DNA of 64,000 bases from Cunninghamia lanceolata (Eukaryota; Streptophyta; Pinopsida; Cupressales; Cupressaceae). The notes under the pieces were generated by a model that searched no databases, was not told the origin of the DNA, and saw only the letters and a program-made list of their open reading frames with translations. Each line of letters starts with the position of its first letter. Within the stretch, counting starts at the first letter, position 1. The stretch spans positions 15,180,001 to 15,244,000 of the forward strand of contig BSBN01001965.1 of NCBI GenBank assembly GCA_027924645.1. The letters run 5' to 3'. Shown here one piece after another: positions 37,788 through 49,495 of this stretch. Both the position numbers and the translations under genes were made by a program.

Positions 37788-38913
37788 TTTTATTGCTTTT
37801 CTCCATTTTTGATAGATTTTTTGTACATGGGTACCTAACGTAGCCTTCTAGTCGAGACCTATCTTTGCATCTTGTATTTGTTTCTTTCTCCCTAAGTTGC
37901 ACTTATGGGGGGTGTTCAAGTGAAAAGGGTATTTCCTATTTGGTTTTCCCTTCTAGTATGAATAAGGCACATTGTCTAAATGGTTATTAGTTAGAGTCTA
38001 TTCATATATGTTCACATGTTAAGTTGACTTAGAAAGATGTATAGATGTTTCTAGGTTATCATGTGATCTTATCCAACATATGTGATCTTATCCTACAGAT
38101 GTGATCTTATCAACTTGTTGGAATCTTATCCTCTAGACATCTACATCTCAACCATATCTTTATAAGCAAGGTATGTCATACCATATTGTGATGGTTGTAT
38201 ATTTTTGTATTTGCATTCTTTGATAGGATATAATTTAATCTTGTCATATTGATCTTCTTTTTTATTTGTGCTTTCCATTAGGCCTCTACATCTTTGGTGG
38301 ATATCTCCATAGACAAATCTTACAATAGACAAACTTGGAAGAGATTCAAAAGACTCTTCTGTTAGGGGACATTTATCATTTAGTTGAAGCTTGCAAGAAC
38401 TTTATACCTTGAAAAGTGAAGGAGGAGAGTGGGTTACCCTCTCACACTATTCCATTAGACATACTGCTCATCTCATGGACATAGGAATCACACACCCTAT
38501 GTGTATCAAGGATATCTTATAGATGCCCATAAATCCTAGATTAAAACCCTTCAACCATACAAGATTGTAATTTACCTAATACCAGTTTGGCCTGGGAAGT
38601 TACTCACCACACAAGCCACATTTATATTATTGATAAGTGCAAACGCCATCTAGAAACAATCATGCATGTTGTGTATGCTCTCCCTTTGCACCATAAAGTG
38701 ATCCTAGGTGATCAAAAGAATTTAGTTTCCTCATCATAGGACTTGCATGTTACTCCTAAATAAAGGAAGCGAGGTAGGAATATGATCCTATACATACCTA
38801 TTTTACTAAATATAGGGTGTCAATGTGTTTCGTATGTCTTCATCATTGAAACCCATGAATCCCCTTAATACAAATCAAATCCCAATCCTTTGCAATATTT
38901 GTGTGTATATGTG
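37788..38913. other. Unassigned sequence between retroposed copy and element 2
   Basis: No ORF, LTR end or motif could be assigned. It is AT-rich and contains short GTGATCTTATC repeats near 38060-38110. It is probably old transposon debris. GGCAT at 38914-38918 would be the left target duplication of element 2. Confidence 0.4.
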
Positions 38914-38918
38914 GGCAT

Positions 38919-39215
38919 TGTTGGCAAGAGACACTACTCCAGTATGTTATCATTAATGGCAACAAGGCTCAGAGATTCTATCACCATGACAAGAAGAGAT
39001 ATTTTTGGAAGAGCATATTAGATTCCAGGTCTGGTTGACAGAAAATGGCTAAGTATAGAAAGTATATAGAGTAGAAGATAGTAAGCTAGATAGTATGCCT
39101 CCACAGATGATGATCCGGTAATGCAATTCAGGTATGATGTTCTCAATTGATTGATAGTGTTATGCCTCAAAGATTATGTCCTAACTTCCTCTGGAAGTCA
39201 TCTTGGAGAAATGTC
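38919..39215 (+). repeat. Element 2 5' LTR, left part
   Basis: Aligns with 52937-53232. It is interrupted after ATGTC (39211-39215), which is duplicated at 46488-46492 on the far side of the copia element. Confidence 0.9.
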
Positions 39216-40593
39216 TGTTGCAAGTATGTGCCTAACCGGTATTGTCATTGATGTCAACATACTCTTGTTACATTAATGATAAGGATTGGATGAGCTGCGT
39301 GTTGAGGATATTGAGAAAATTAGTTCTAATCAGGAATAGAGAAGAACAGTGAAGATAGTGAGGTAAAGATCCTAGTTAATATAAAAGTTAGAGGATACAC
39401 TTCAAAGGGTTTATAGATATGTGTCTTGAGATGATCCAGTAAATATTTTAGAGGTCTGCATAAAGATCTAAAGAAATTATGGCCACTTAAGTAAAACCGG
39501 TTCTGGCAGGTGTTCAGAGGTGATAGAGTGATATAGATAGGTCTGATGAGATCCGGAAATGAAATATCCTATTCTGTGGATTTGGTGGAGTGTTTAGGAA
39601 GTCCATGTGAAGTGACAACTCAATTGGTTCATGATCTGAAGGTCCGCAAGCATCTATTCCAATATGACAGTGATGACAGACTATGTTCTTGAGGTTTCGG
39701 TTGAAGGAGAGAATGATTTCAGTAGATAGTAGTAGTGTGGATGTTCTTGGTGATTCAAGCAAGCTTGTGGAAGTCTTTGGATCATGTCCAATTCGTGTTG
39801 GTGGTTAGCATTGGAGTTTGAGCTTGCTATTGAAGAATAACTTCCAGATGATGATGTTCTTCCTAACTCTGGCTAGCTAGATGAATTACACATCCTGCGA
39901 ATGATCTTGAAAATGTTATGTGAGGATTGGCATGTTCCTAAATGAAGATTGAAGTCTTAGATCTATGTGGCTGACAGTGTGTTGATCTGTGTGAAGTCTT
40001 TTTTTAATTAGTCATGTTGTATTTATGTATTTTCTTTGTAATGTATGCCGACTTGGATGATTATCCCTAAGTTGATGTCTTGTATAAATAAGGAGTTGTA
40101 AAGTTATTTCAAAGGGTGTCTTGTGGAGATGAGAGTGTGGTAGCGAGAAGGAGAGTGAAAGGCAGAGCAAAAGTATTGGGCTTAAATGGAACTAACTCAA
40201 GCATGGTGAAGATGCTATTCTTCAATTCAAGTATGTAGTACTTATTATTTTGTAGATAGTGTGTCTCCCATAGGCAGTGAGCCTCTTGTGAGCAGTGTAC
40301 TTGGGAAGTGAGCCCTAATTGGCAAGTGCCATTTTGTTCTTTCTATTCTTCTAATAGAGAATACAATCTTGGTTTAATCACCCCATGGTTTTTCCCTTAA
40401 CCAGATTTTCTACATCAAAATCTTGGTGTCTTGTGTGTTCGTGTGTTTTATCTCTTGATTTAATGCATTATGTTTCCATGATTGATTTATTATTATGCTG
40501 CTGAATTACAAAGTGGATTTAAGTGTTTAATTGGAAGAACATTTTGGACAATTGATTCACCCCCCCTCTCCGTTGTCTACCCAAAATCTAACA
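39216..40593 (+). repeat. Copia 5' LTR
   Basis: Starts TGTTGCAAG and ends AATCTAACA. It contains GGCAGTGAGCCTC near 40272 and the pyrimidine stretch CACCCCCCCTCTCCG near the end, as in elements 1 and 2. Confidence 0.94.
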
Positions 40594-40595
40594 TT

Positions 40596-40606
40596 TGGTA
40601 TCAGAG
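40596..40606 (+). other. Copia primer binding site
   Basis: TGGTATCAGAG lies two bases after the LTR end and is complementary to the initiator Met tRNA 3' end. Confidence 0.92.
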
Positions 40607-40649
40607 ATAAGTTCCTCTAAAAGAGCTTAACTACTTGAGGAGATCTAGG

Positions 40650-43600
40650 ATGTCATCCTACAAGAAGGATAGTCCAAAGTTTGATGGAACCAATTTGACT
40701 CTTTGCAAAAGTTGCATGCAATGTCACTTGCAATGTATGGGAATACAGTATTGGACCATGGCCTCAAAGAAGTATACTCCTGCACAGAATGGTCTGAAAT
40801 CCGTAGATGAAATCATAGATGATGAAAATAATCTGTGGACTAAAGAAGCTCTTTTAATTGCTTTGTCTGATTCAGAGCTAACAAATGTTGTTGACCTACA
40901 AATTGCTTTTGAGATTTGGGAAAAACTAGAACTTCTGCATGAAGGAGACAAGTATGTCAAATGTACGAAGCTATAGAGTCTGAAAGGAAATTTTGAAAAT
41001 CTAAAGATGAAAGAAGATGAAAATATCACTACATTTATGCCAAGTGTAAATGAGCTTGTTTGTGGCATTAGATGTGCTGGTGGAGTCTTGGATGAAGATG
41101 AGATTGTTGGCAAAGTTCTCAGATCCCTTCTTGATTCTTGCAAGTACAAGGTTGATGCTATTGAAGAATTTAGATCTATTTCAGGTATCACAAGAGATCA
41201 ATTGGTTGGTAAATTGGCTGCATTTGAATTGACTGAGTTTGGAGATGCCCCCCCAAAGATTGAATCTGCATTCAAAGCTAGTGCCTCTGCTAAAGGAAAA
41301 AAAAAGTTTGATCCAGGAGAGAACTCCTCAAAGAAACTATCATGGTATGAGAAAGAAAGAAAAGACCTGGAAGAAGATGAAGCAGAAGCTGCTCATCTTG
41401 AAGCCCTTATTGCAAAAAGGCTACCAAGAGGATTCGGTAAGGATGAGGGAAAATTGCCTTTTAAGTGTTTTAACTGCAATAAGATTGGTCATTTTTCTTC
41501 AAGCTATTCGGAAAGATTTTCAAGGTCAAATCCTAACAGATCAAGGTTCCAAAAGAATTGTTACTATGTTCATGAAGATGATGATAATGAAGGAGGAAGA
41601 GACGATGAATCAGAAACAAGAAACAAATCTGGAAGTGACTGGGTGTTTATTGCCATCAAGGAAGAAGATCCAATACCATCTGAATCTGTCAATCATAGAA
41701 TTGTAGAAAAAGCTCTAGCTACTCAAGTTGAAGAAAAGGATGACTGGGTCATTGACAGTGGATGCTCTCACCATATGACAGGTGACAACAATAAGTTCGT
41801 AGATTTGGAAAGATATGGAGTGGTGAAGTTTGGTGATAATTCTGTTGGGAGAATCAGAGGTAGAGGAACCATTTCTTTTGATGGAAAGAATAAAACTAGT
41901 AATGTACTATATGTTGAAGGTCTGAAGCACAATCTTCTTAGTGTTGGACAGTTGGTGGACAAAGGCTATGATCTCTGATTCAAGAATGGAAAATGCAAGA
42001 TCTTTGAAAGTTCTAGAATAGAGATTGCATCCGGTACTCAAACTAAAGGTAATATCTTCCACTTGGTTGGTATTGGTAAAAGTTTCTTATTTGTTCAAAT
42101 TGATCACAGTTGGTTTTGACATAGGAGAATGTGTCATGTGAATTTTGATAATATAATCAAGATAAGCAACATTCAGGTTGTAAGAGATCTTCCAAAATTG
42201 GTGAAACCTACAAATAGTTTGTGCAAAGAATGTCAGTTGGGTAAACAAAGTAGAGTCTCATTCAAAAGTAAGGAACAGTATTCTACCAGATTATTGGACT
42301 TAGTTCATTCTAATTTATGTGTTCTGACAAGAATCAGAAGTGTGCAAGGTGATAGATACTGCATGCTATTAATTGATGACTACTCTCAGATGATGTGGGT
42401 AACTTTTCTAAAAGAGAAATCAGAAGCTCTTGAGAAATTCAAAATATTCAAGGCTATGGTAGAGAATGAAACCGGATTAAAATTAAAATGTTTGAGGTCT
42501 GATAGAGGTGGAGAATTCACATCCAGTGAGTTCATAGAATTCTGTGAGAAACATGGAATAAATAGATAGTTGTCTTCTCCTAGAACTCCACAGCAAAATG
42601 GGGTAGTGGAGAGAAAGAACTAGAGCATCCAAGAAGCATCTAGAACCATGATGATGGAAGAAAATGTTTTGTAGATCTATTGGAGAGAATTTGTAAGCAC
42701 TATAGTCTACACTCTCAATTGAGTACAAATCAGAAGCAATACCGGTAAGACTCCTTATGAACTTTGGTTTGGCATCACTCCCACTGTGAGGTATTTTGGA
42801 GTCTTTGGTAGAAAATGTTACATTAAAAGAGATGAAGATCTAGGAAAATTTGATGCTAGAAGTGATGAAGGAATATTCTTGGGTTATTCTACTCAAAGCT
42901 AATCATACTGGTGTTATAACAAAAGATTAAGGAAGATTGTTGAAAGTACAAATGTGAAGGTTGATGAAGGTGTTGAAAAACCCTCAAGGTTTTATGAATA
43001 TGATGAAGATGATCAAAATGATGTTTTTGTTCAAGAAGTCCAAGTTCCCTCTAAAATTTAGATTCAAACTGATCCGGTAAATCAGGAAGAAGAGATAAGT
43101 TTGAATGAGCCTGTTCAAGAATTAGAAGTGCAAGAAACTCCCAAAGTTTCTAGGTATGTAAAATTGAATCACTCTGAAGACTAGATCATAGGTGATAAAA
43201 GTAAAGGTGTTCAAACAAGAAGGATTGCTCAAGATTCAGAAGAGTATTGTCTAATTTCAAAGGTTGAACCTAAGACAGTGAATGAAGCTTGCAATGATGA
43301 AAAATGGACTAAAGAAATGGAGGAAGAGCTGATGCAAATTAAGAAAAATCACACTTCAGATCTTGTTCCCAGAAACAAGAATGTGATTGGAACCAAATGG
43401 GTCTTCTGGAACAAACTGAATGAAAATGGTGAAGTAGTTAGAAACAAAGCCAGATTGGTCTACAAGGGTTACTCCCAAGTAGAACTAGTTGATTTTGAAG
43501 AAACTTTTGCTCTGGTGGCAAGAATTGAAGCAGTTAGATTATTTCTTGCTTTTGTTGCCTTCAGGGACTTCAAAGTATATCAGATGGATGTCAAATCTTC

Positions 43601-44795
43601 CTTCCTAAGTGGTGACTTAGAAGAAGAAGTATACATTGAGAAACCAGATGGATTTCAATTGTCTGATCATGGTGATATGGTCTACAAATTGAAGAAAGCA
43701 CTGTATGGACTCAAGCAAGCCCCAAGAGCCTGGTATGAGAGATTGGATAAGCACCTTTTGAAGATTGGTTTCAACAAAGGTACTGCTGACAGTTAGTTGT
43801 ATTTCAAAATTGATCATGAAAATATCTTGATAGTTGAAGTGTTTGTTGATGATATCATTTTTAGAGGAAGAGATAGTATGTGCAAAACCTTTGCAAATCA
43901 AATGAAAAGTGAATTTGAGATATCCATGTTTGGGGAAATGAATTTCTTTTTGGGTCTACAAATCACTCAAACGAAGAAAGGAATCTTCATTTCTCAGACC
44001 AAATATGTAAAAGAATTGCTAAAGAAATTTGGGATGGAAGACTCAAAAGCAATGAATACTCCCATAGCAACCAGATGTAAATTGAGTAAAGATGATGACT
44101 CTCCTAAGGCTGATCAGAAAAAGTACAGGTTAATTATTGGAGGATTATTGTATCTCACTCAAACTAGACCTAACATTATGAATGTTGTTGGTCTTGTTGC
44201 TAGATTCTAAGTTGATCCTAGAGAATCTCATGTCATGGCAATCAAAAGAATTTTTAGATATTTGAAAGGAACAGTTGAGTATGGGTTGTGATATCCTAGA
44301 GATCATAATTTCTCTATTCATGCATATACTTATGCAGATTGGGAAGGAGATGTGGATGACTGAAAGAGTACCAGTGGTGGAGCATTCTTTTTGGGGAAGA
44401 GATTGGTTTCTTGGATGAGGAAAAAATAAGAGGCAATATCTTTGTCCACTGCAGAAGCAGAATATATTGCAACAGTAGGTAGTTGCACTCAAGTATTGTG
44501 GATGAAGCAAATGCTAAGAGACATCAGGTTGGAGTATGAGGAACCTATCACAATCTTCTGTGATAATTCAAGTATAATAAACATATCAAAGAATTTGGTG
44601 TTGCATTCAAAGACTAAACACATATCTATCAAGTTTCACTTTTTGAGAGAGTAAGTGAACAAGAATGAAGTCAGATTGGAGTTTGTGCCTTCCAAGGATC
44701 AGATTGCAGATATTTTTACTAAACCTCTACCTAAGGACTCTTTTGAGTATCTTAGGGAGAAGTTAGGGGTTATTACCCCTCTAGTTCTAAATTAA
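40650..44795 (+). pseudogene. Copia Gag-Pol polyprotein (16 in-frame stops, no frameshift)
   Basis: The frame runs from ATG 40650 (MSSYKKDSPKFDG) to TAA 44793. Gag carries a UBN2-type region and one knuckle, CFNCNKIGHFSSSY, with the last Cys changed to Tyr. Protease shows WVIDSGCSHHMTGD (about 41746). Pre-integrase MCHVNF and CKECQLGKQ precede the integrase core with LIDDYSQMMWV and SDRGGEFTSSEF. RT shows [37 protein letters not shown] and FVDDIIF. RNase H shows LSTAEAEYIA and FCDNSS. ATG 40650 is chosen because the TTG upstream has no support. Stops occur at 40974, 41976, 42117, 42567, 42621, 42672, 42720, 42900, 43059, 43182, 43794, 44208, 44289, 44361, 44427 and 44652. Confidence 0.95.
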
Positions 44796-44873
44796 GGTAC
44801 ACTGATTGCATTAGTCTGGTGGATCTCACAGTCATATCTTGTGATCCGGATTGATGTTTGGGAAGCTACAACT

Positions 44874-45121
44874 CAGGGGGAGCAGTTGGCATGATTTTGA
44901 AGTAATGCAAGTATGTGCCCTTTTCCATTGATGTCAAAGGGAGAGAGAAGACATGTGAAAAACAAATGGTTGCTGATCAAAGGGGGAGAAAGAAAGGAAG
45001 AAAAGACATGTGAATGGTTGTTGCTGATAGGGGTGGTTGTGACAGTAAGGAGAAGCTCTTGTTTTGATGGTCAAAATAGTTTTTCTAATCATATGTTGCC
45101 ATCAATGACAAAGGGGGAGAT
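44874..45121 (+). other. Iterated polypurine tracts, copia
   Basis: Purine tracts occur at about 44874 (CAGGGGGAGCAG), 44935 (CAAAGGGAGAGAG), 44978 (CAAAGGGGGAGAAAG) and 45109-45120 (CAAAGGGGGAGA). The last abuts the 3' LTR. This repetition is a known Sirevirus feature. Confidence 0.88.
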
Positions 45122-46487
45122 TTTTGTAAGTATGAGCCTAACTGATGTTTTCATTGATGTCAACATACTCCTGTTCCATTAATGATAAGAATTGGATGAG
45201 CTGTGTGTTGAGGATATTGAAAAAATTAGTTCTAATCAGGAATGGAGAAGAACAGTAAAGTAAAGATCCCAGTTAAGATAAAAGTCAGAGGATGCACTTC
45301 AAAGGGTTTGTAGATATGTGTCTTGAGATGATCCAATAAAGATTTTAGAGGTCCGTATAAAGATCTGAAGAAATTATGGCCACTTAAGTAAAACCGGTTC
45401 TAACAAGTTTTTAGAGGTGACAGAGTGACACAGATAGGTCCGGTGAGATCTAAAAATGAAATATCTTGTTCTGTAGATCTGGTGGAGTGTTTAGGAAGTC
45501 CATGCGAAGTGACAACTCAATTAGTTTGTGATCTAAAGGTCCGTAAGCATCCATTCCAATATGACAGTGATGATAGACTGTGTTCTTGAGGTTCTAGTTG
45601 AAGGAGAGAATGATTCCAGTAGACATTAGTAGTGTGGATGTTCTTGGTGATTCAGGCAAGCTTGTGGAAGTCTTTGGATCGTGTCCAATTCTTGTTGGTG
45701 GTCCACATTGGAGTTTGAGTTCACTATTGAAGAATAACTTCTGGATGATGATGTTCTTCCTAACTCTGGCCGACCAGATGAGTTACACATCCTGCAGATG
45801 ATCTTGAAGATGTTATGTGAGGATTAGCATGTTCCTAAATGAAGATTGAAGTTTTAGATCTATGTGGCTGATAGTGTGTTGATCCACATGAAGTCTTTTT
45901 GTAATTAGTCATGTTGTATTTATGCATTTTCTCTGTAATGTATGCCGACTTGGATGATAATCCCTAAGTTGATGTCTTGTATAAATAAGGAATTGTAAAG
46001 TCATTTCAAAGGGTGTCTTGTGGAGATGAGAGTGTTGTAGTGAGGAGGAGAGTGAAAGGCAGAGTAGAAGTATTGGACTTAAATGGAACTAACTCAAGCA
46101 TGGTCAAGATGCTATTCTTTAGTTCAAGTATGTAATACTTATTATTCTATAGACTGTGTCTCCCGTAGGTAGTGAGCCTCTTGTGAGTAGTGTGATTGGG
46201 CAATGAGCCCTAATTGGCAAGTGCCATTTTGTTCTTTCCATTCTTCTAACAGAGAATACAATCTTGGGTTAATCACCCTGTGGTTTTTCCCTTAACCAGG
46301 TTTTCCACGTCAAAATCTTGGTGTCTTGTGTGTTAATGTGTTTTAGCTCTTGATTTAATGAATTATGTTTCCATAATTGATTTATCATTATACTACTAAA
46401 TTAGAAAGTGGTTGAAGTGTTTAATTGGAAGAATGTTTTGGACAACTGATTCACCCTGCCTCTGAGTTGTCTGCCTGAAATCTAACA
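45122..46487 (+). repeat. Copia 3' LTR
   Basis: Direct repeat of 39216-40593, starting TTTTGTAAG where the 5' copy has TGTTGCAAG, and ending TCTAACA. It is followed by the target duplication ATGTC. Confidence 0.93.
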
Positions 46488-46492
46488 ATGTC

Positions 46493-47709
46493 TAAGTCTG
46501 GGTAAGCAAAGGTATAGCAAGAACAGTGAACAAGGCATAATGCAGTAGTCTGCATTCCTCCGCAGATAAGTATTTTGTGATATGATGTTGAGGTGTTGTA
46601 AACACTTATATGGAGTATCTTATTCCAGAGTTAGGAGATCTAAAGTACACTGGAAGGTTAGCTACAAGCTACTAAGTATCGGCATAGTGTTTGACAAAGT
46701 TTAACAGAGACAAAGTCTAAGTTCTGATGGTTTGTATTTCTCTGCAAGATGATATCATACCTTGCAGTTCTAAAGGTAAGATTGGGAATGTGGTAAGAGT
46801 CCTTGATACGATTTTGGAAGTGTTTTATGATCCATAGTAGAAGTTGTAAGTCAGCAGATGAATTGGTTAAGCATGTTCTTAAGGAATAGGCCGACTAGTA
46901 TGTTAAATCTTTGTGCAGAGAAAAGTTAACATTTGGAGGATCTATGTAAGTAATTAAATGATTAGAGCTGACCTATATGAACACACTTGGGAGAAGATTT
47001 GGGTCTATATGACACATAGTGTATTGGATTGAATGACAAGGTACATCTTTCTATGTAAACGTTTCACTTCTTGGATGCCAACTTGATTATGGATTAAATC
47101 ATGAGGTAGATATATAAGAGTGATGATCTTCGGTTATGTGTGTGGTGTGGAAATATATGTGTGTGATGCGAGGATGCAAATAGTGGAGAAGAGTTAGAGG
47201 ATCAATAGCAATGAAGACTTGGGATTCATAATATAGTTGTTAAATGACTACACCCTGGCATCCTGGAAGATGCTTAAGCAGTACTCAATTCTCATGTGCA
47301 ATTTGATTGGAAGTAAGTGTTCATCTTCAAGGTAGCGAGCCTTCAATAGGGTTTAACAACCGTTATTGTAATCTTGCTAGGTTTAGGGTTGAGGCAGTGA
47401 GCCTACTAAACTTAGTTGTACATCATGGCAGTGAGCCAACATATCCTAGGCTTGTGGAGTGGCCAAGCCTAAACATCATTTTGTAAAGATTGAAATATAT
47501 TTATGAGAGCTAATCCTCTCCATGGTTTTTCCCATTTTGGGTTTTCCACATAAAATCTTGGTGTTGTGTGTCATGCTTTTGGGGATGCTATTCAATTGTA
47601 TATTTTGCTTCTATTGGATTATTCTTTTCAAATTGTTAAAAGTAAAAGTGCAAGAAAAGATTTATAGAACACTGATTCACCCCCCTCTCAGTGTTCTTGA
47701 AAATCAATA
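46493..47709 (+). repeat. Element 2 5' LTR, right part
   Basis: Aligns with 53233-53473 and 63069-64000. It contains GAGGCAGTGAGCCTAC and GGCAGTGAGCCAAC near 47393-47440 and ends CAATA. Confidence 0.9.
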
Positions 47710-47712
47710 ATT

Positions 47713-47724
47713 GGTTACAAAGCA
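47713..47724 (+). other. Element 2 primer binding site (degenerate)
   Basis: TGGTTACAAAGC stands where TGGTATCAGAGC is expected, three bases after the LTR end. Confidence 0.65.
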
Positions 47725-47771
47725 AGGTTCCTTTGAAAAAGTTTAACAGCTTAAGGAAGATCTAGGATAGT

Positions 47772-48902
47772 ATGGTCATGGCAATAAGAAGATATGGAGA
47801 TTATGAGAGATACAACCAACTAGAAGCAACTCTTATGGATCTTGAAAATTTTGAAGTAGAGGTCAGGGATCTGAAATAAAACTTGCAACAAGATGATGAA
47901 TGCATCTTAAAGCTGAAAGAGCAAGTCAAGAAATTCAAAGACAAATACAAAGAAGTTAGTGACCAACTCTTATCAGTAAATGAAGGCCTAAATAATTTGG
48001 AAGAAGAAATTACAGAAAGAATAAGAACAGAAGATGATATAAATTTGATTATGAAAAATAGATCAAAAGATTGTGTAAAACTTGAAAAAGAGATTTTAAT
48101 CTTAAAAATAGATCTACAAAAAGCCTAAATTTTTGAAAAAAAATTGAAGATAAGTAATGCAAAGCTTGATGAAATGATTGCTAGCCACAAGAGTGTTGAT
48201 GAAAAACATGGTTTAGGATTTGAGAAAGGAGAAAGTTCAAAATTTGGTCAAATGAGCATTGAGTCAAGGCAAAATAAAGGATACTGGTTCATAAATCAAA
48301 GAAGAAGACCTAGAAGACCTCCGGTCAAACAATCAAACACTCAAAGGTACCTATCTTTGAATGGTTATTGTAATTCATGCAATAAGTTTGGTCATAGGAC
48401 TACTCAGTGTAGGAGAAGAATGAATCAAAAGACTCCATTATTATTTGGTCAGTGTTTCAATTTTAAGAAAATTTGTCATAGAGCAAATGAATGTAGAAAT
48501 TAGATCAGGAAAAGTTTCAACAATTGGAGGAATGAACAATCATTCAAAGATAAATGCTTCACTTGTAATAGAATTGGTAATAAAGCTTTTGTATGCAGAA
48601 GTAAAATAAGTTAGAACTCTAATAGGTGCAATGCTTGCTATTAAATGGGACACAGATCAAATGAATGTAGAAGCTCTATAGGAACTAACTTTCAAAATAC
48701 AAGGAACAGTCAACCATTCAATGCAAAATGTTTTGCATGCAATAAATTTGGACACATGGCAAATCAATGTAGATCAAATTCTGGAAGGAATCAAAGTCAA
48801 AAGAATGTAATGTGCTTCAATTGCAACAAATTTGGACATGTTGAAAGATTTTGCAGAATCATAAATGTGAAGAGAAATCACTATTCTGAAGAAGGAAAAT
48901 AG
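47772..48902 (+). pseudogene. Gag-like protein with six zinc knuckles (broken)
   Basis: One frame from ATG 47772 (MVMAIRRYGDYERY) to TAG 48900 holds five in-frame stops and no frameshift. Residues 1-150 are Lys/Glu-rich and heptad-like (coiled coil), then GLGFEKGESS and a basic Arg/Pro segment. From about 48370 to 48860 six CCHC or CCHC-derived knuckles follow: CNSCNKFGHRTTQC, CFNFKKICHRANEC, CFTCNRIGNKAFVC, CNACY-stop-MGHRSNEC, CFACNKFGHMANQC and CFNCNKFGHVERFC. Three are perfect; one has lost its second Cys and Gly, one its His, and one is split by a stop. The coiled coil plus knuckles match the C-terminal part of Sirevirus Gag; the N-terminal Gag domain is missing. Confidence 0.82.
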
Positions 48903-49495
48903 ACAACAAAAATGATAAAGGAAAAGAGAAAGTTGATCTGGTGGAAACTAAGAAATAAATGAACAAGGTATGGATCAAGAAAGAAGTAAAAGAAGTTAGG
49001 GATCAATCCGCACTAGTATCCAATGCAGATACTTCCTCTGGGAAGTAAATCAAGAGCTTTGCCTCAGGGGGAGTAGTGTTGAAAAATTCAAATCCCCAGC
49101 CAAAATGTGGATGCCTAAATCAGACACGAAGAAGTATAATGGAATATGATGTGAGACACATCTTAGAAGAAAACTGGAAGAAAAAGGGTCAATATGACAT
49201 ATTGAGGAACAATCCTAATCGATTGTGTTCTTTAGTGAAAGATTTTGGTAGCTTTTTCGAAATGAGCATTTATGATGACTAGGTCAAGCCATGCAGAGGA
49301 TAAAAAGGAACTTGTTTGATTTCAAAATCACTTTGCACTTGATGTTTTCTAGTTTTTAGGGAGATTGAAGCAATTATTAAGCATCTACGACAAAGATTCA
49401 AAGAAATTAAAGAATTTTGAAAAACCCTAATGCAGTGGAACAAGGTACACTAATTAAAAACCCTCTTTTTGAAACTCTGGTTAAAATCTAAAATA
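48903..49495 (+). other. Junction between Gag relic and second ORF, element 2
   Basis: Coding-like remnants include a Lys-rich segment, CAGGGGGAG near 49064 and MWMPKSDTKKYN near 49103, the latter resembling the region after Gag in Sireviruses. No pol domain follows; protease, integrase and RT are absent. Confidence 0.55.

Larger units (their letters stand above)
39216..46487 (+). mobile_element. Ty1/copia (Sirevirus-like) retrotransposon, complete but decayed
   Basis: LTRs of 1378 and 1366 bp flank a Met-type primer site, one gag-pol frame of 1,381 codons and iterated polypurine tracts. Perfect target duplications ATGTC (39211-39215, 46488-46492) prove the insertion into the element 2 LTR. 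Domain order is Gag, protease, integrase, RT, RNase H, the copia order. All damage in the polyprotein is nonsense or substitution, with no frameshift. LTRs differ at roughly one base in ten to fifteen by eye, so it is old. Confidence 0.95.
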
